Shown piece after piece: positions 62,474-64,000 of a DNA stretch of 64,000 nt. The stretch's first letter is position 1. Every line of letters starts with the position of its first letter. This DNA is from Paenibacillus antibioticophila. Lineage in GTDB: Bacteria; Bacillota; Bacilli; Paenibacillales; Paenibacillaceae. The translations under genes were made by a program, and so were the position numbers. The notes beneath the pieces are model-generated. The model saw only the letters and a program-made list of their open reading frames with translations, did no database searches and was not told the origin of the DNA. The DNA is taken from assembly GCF_000455265.1 (NCBI RefSeq), contig NZ_HG005139.1, forward strand, positions 530,910-594,909. The letters run 5' to 3'.

Positions 62474-63539
62474 GCTGCGCAAAATATTTACGCTCGACAG
62501 CCTTGTCGTGCCTTTAGTCGCCATTGTGCTAGGCCTGATCGTAGGGGCTTTGGTCATGCTTCTCGGGAATTATAATCCGATTGAGGCCTACTCCGCGCTT
62601 ATTAAACGTGTGGTCGGCAGTCCATATCATGTGGGGGAGACCATTCGTCAGGTCACGCCTCTGATCTTTACCGGTCTGGCTGTTGCCTTTGCCTTCCGTT
62701 CAGGGATGTTCAACATCGGGGCGGATGGTCAGGTGCTGATCGGTATGACGACAGCCACGGCCGTATCGTTGTCTCTGGATGGCGTACATGCTCTGGTTTC
62801 AGTTCCGCTGGCAGTAATCGCTGGTGGACTTGCAGGCGGATGCTGGGCTGCAATTGCCGGCTTCCTCAAGGCGAAACGGGGAATTAACGAGGTTATTACG
62901 ACGATTATGCTGAACTGGGTCGCTCTTTACTTCTCGAACTATATTATTCGTCACTTCTTCCTGTTAAAAGGACAGAACCGTTCCGAAGATATTCAGGCAT
63001 CCGCTTCGATGACCTTCTTGTCTTCAATCTTCGATAATGCCCGTGTGCACTGGGGGACAGTAATTGCACTGATCGCAGCGGCATTCTTTTATATTTACTT
63101 ATGGAAAACAAAGCAGGGCTATGAAATGCGCGCCGTGGGCTTTAATCAGCATGCGGCTGAATATGCAGGGATGAACGTGGGCCGCAATGTCATCAAGGCG
63201 ATGTTCATCAGCGGCGTGTTCGCCGGCTTGGCCGGCACCTTTGAGGTGCTTGGCGTATTCCATTTCCAATCCGTGTTTGCTGCATCTCCGGGGTATGGAT
63301 TCGACGGAATTGCGGTTGCGTTGCTTGGGATGAACCATCCGATCGGCGTTGTATTCGCAGCGATTCTGTATGGAGGCTTGACTTACGGGTCGGCAGGCAT
63401 GAGCTTTGCCGCCGGAGTTCCGCCTGAGCTTATTAAAATCATTATCGGCTCGATTATTTTCTTCATTGCTGCGCAAGGCATCGTACGCTTCATCCTAAAG
63501 CCGTTCTATCTCAAGCGCAAGAAAGAGAAGGTGCTGTAA
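62466..63539 (+). CDS. nupP: nucleoside ABC transporter permease (first)
   Basis: 357 residues from GTG at 62466 (GGGGGA upstream), overlapping the ATPase stop by eight bases; a TTG at 62445 lies deeper inside. About eight to nine membrane helices of the BPD_transp_2 fold. Conserved RSGMFNIGADGQVLIG near 80, GINEVITTIMLNWVALYFSNYI near 140 and SPGYGFDGIAVALLGMNHPIGV near 275. Ends two bases before the second permease start. Confidence 0.93.
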   Translation: MNKLRKIFTLDSLVVPLVAIVLGLIVGALVMLLGNYNPIEAYSALIKRVVGSPYHVGETIRQVTPLIFTGLAVAFAFRSGMFNIGADGQVLIGMTTATAVSLSLDGVHALVSVPLAVIAGGLAGGCWAAIAGFLKAKRGINEVITTIMLNWVALYFSNYIIRHFFLLKGQNRSEDIQASASMTFLSSIFDNARVHWGTVIALIAAAFFYIYLWKTKQGYEMRAVGFNQHAAEYAGMNVGRNVIKAMFISGVFAGLAGTFEVLGVFHFQSVFAASPGYGFDGIAVALLGMNHPIGVVFAAILYGGLTYGSAGMSFAAGVPPELIKIIIGSIIFFIAAQGIVRFILKPFYLKRKKEKVL

Positions 63540-63540
63540 T

Positions 63541-64000
63541 ATGGACGTTCTTACGCTGTTAGGCCAATTGCTGAACTCGACGCTCGTGTTTTCTACGGCT
63601 TTGATCTTTACGGCACTCGGCGGGATTTTCTCCGAACGTTCCGGCGTAGTCAATATCGGGCTGGAAGGTCTGATGATTTTCGGCGCATTTGCCGCCGGAG
63701 TAGGCACTTATTATGCTCAAGAGGCGGGCATGGGAAGCGCAGCCCCCTGGGTCGGCGTTATTTGCGCAATCTTTGTAGGCATCCTGGGCTCGTTGATCCA
63801 TGCGTTAGCCTCCGTTACCTTTAAAGCGGATCAGACCATCAGCGGTATCGTCATTAACTTCCTGGCGGCCGGTCTGACCTTATTTATTGTGAAGCTGCTG
63901 TTTGACGGCTCTGCCGAGACACCGCTGATTAAAGTGTTTCATAAACAGGCTATTCCTTTGTTAAGAGACATTCCGATTATCGGCGAGGGATTCTTCAATG
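63541..64000 (+). CDS. nupQ: nucleoside ABC transporter permease (second), cut by the window end
   Basis: The first 153 codons are visible from ATG 63541. MDVLTLLGQLLNSTLVFST, then ALGGIFSERSGVVNIGLEGLMIFGAFAA near 28-55 and FKADQTISGIVINFLAAGL are the standard second permease of the BMP-type importers. The reading frame is open at the window end, so roughly half of an expected ~310 residues is missing here. Confidence 0.92.
   Translation, partial: MDVLTLLGQLLNSTLVFSTALIFTALGGIFSERSGVVNIGLEGLMIFGAFAAGVGTYYAQEAGMGSAAPWVGVICAIFVGILGSLIHALASVTFKADQTISGIVINFLAAGLTLFIVKLLFDGSAETPLIKVFHKQAIPLLRDIPIIGEGFFN

Overview
The window looks like a chromosomal segment of a Paenibacillus-type Gram-positive (Bacillota). 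The reasons are strong AGGAGG-type ribosome-binding sites on both strands, sigma-A-like promoters and catabolite-repression (cre) boxes. Further signs are an infC-rpmI-rplT operon with an L20-type leader and an AUU start, a preQ1-I riboswitch ahead of queC, a YjcZ-type sporulation miniprotein, a GH5-CBM_X2-CBM46 cellulase, a lipoprotein with a copper-amine-oxidase-like stalk domain, and a very large poly-HAMP hybrid histidine kinase. No rRNA, tRNA, CRISPR array, intact transposase or prophage gene was recognised.

Layout. 0-1.5 kb: soluble chemoreceptor. 1.6-7.4 kb: B12 riboswitch followed by btuF-btuC-btuD-cobT-cobU-cobS, an uptake plus lower-ligand assembly operon. 7.5-9.2 kb: membrane chemoreceptor. 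9.4-10.1 kb: YhhQ-type queuosine-precursor transporter. 10.5-14 kb: M24 peptidase, then a DHA2 exporter with its PadR regulator. 14-17.6 kb (minus): 2-hydroxyacid dehydrogenase and queCDEF under a preQ1 riboswitch. 17.8-21.3 kb: Tyr/Asp-rich lipoprotein, NusG-II protein, speD, DUF805. 21.5-26 kb: frameshifted cellulase and a three-gene ABC-2 exporter. 26-27 kb: a repeat-rich gene-free kilobase. 27-34.3 kb (minus): LOG protein, hydrolase, AlkD-like, Ctc/L25, DUF4256, beta-propeller lipoprotein, two-component system. 34.4-38.2 kb: visibly AT-rich islet (methyltransferase, GNAT, toxin remnant, ankyrin protein, AraC). 38.2-43.8 kb: rlmD, recQ, DUF4080 radical-SAM protein, YjcZ miniprotein. 44-49.5 kb: 1830-residue poly-HAMP hybrid kinase. 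49.9-57.3 kb: hydrolase, MnmM/MnmL pair, trmB, lipid glycosyltransferase, PAP2 phosphatase, family-2 glycosyltransferase. 57.3-58.2 kb: second repeat-rich gap. 58.3-59.4 kb: infC-rpmI-rplT. 59.7-64 kb: nucleoside ABC transporter, last permease cut by the window edge.

How the genes work together. Three small-molecule circuits are complete enough to read: B12 uptake and nucleotide-loop assembly under a B12 riboswitch; preQ0/preQ1 synthesis under a preQ1 riboswitch with a likely salvage transporter nearby; and nucleoside import through an NupNOPQ-like system. tRNA and rRNA modification genes recur (queCDEF, rlmD, trmB, mnmM, mnmL).

The least explained material is intergenic. Two 184-bp elements 39 kb apart share exactly the same 50-69-50 bp spacing of a GGACAT/ATGTCC motif. 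An unrelated array repeats at 50 bp, and a third array of GTAC palindromes repeats at exactly 52 bp. These fixed-pitch arrays are the best candidates for something undescribed.
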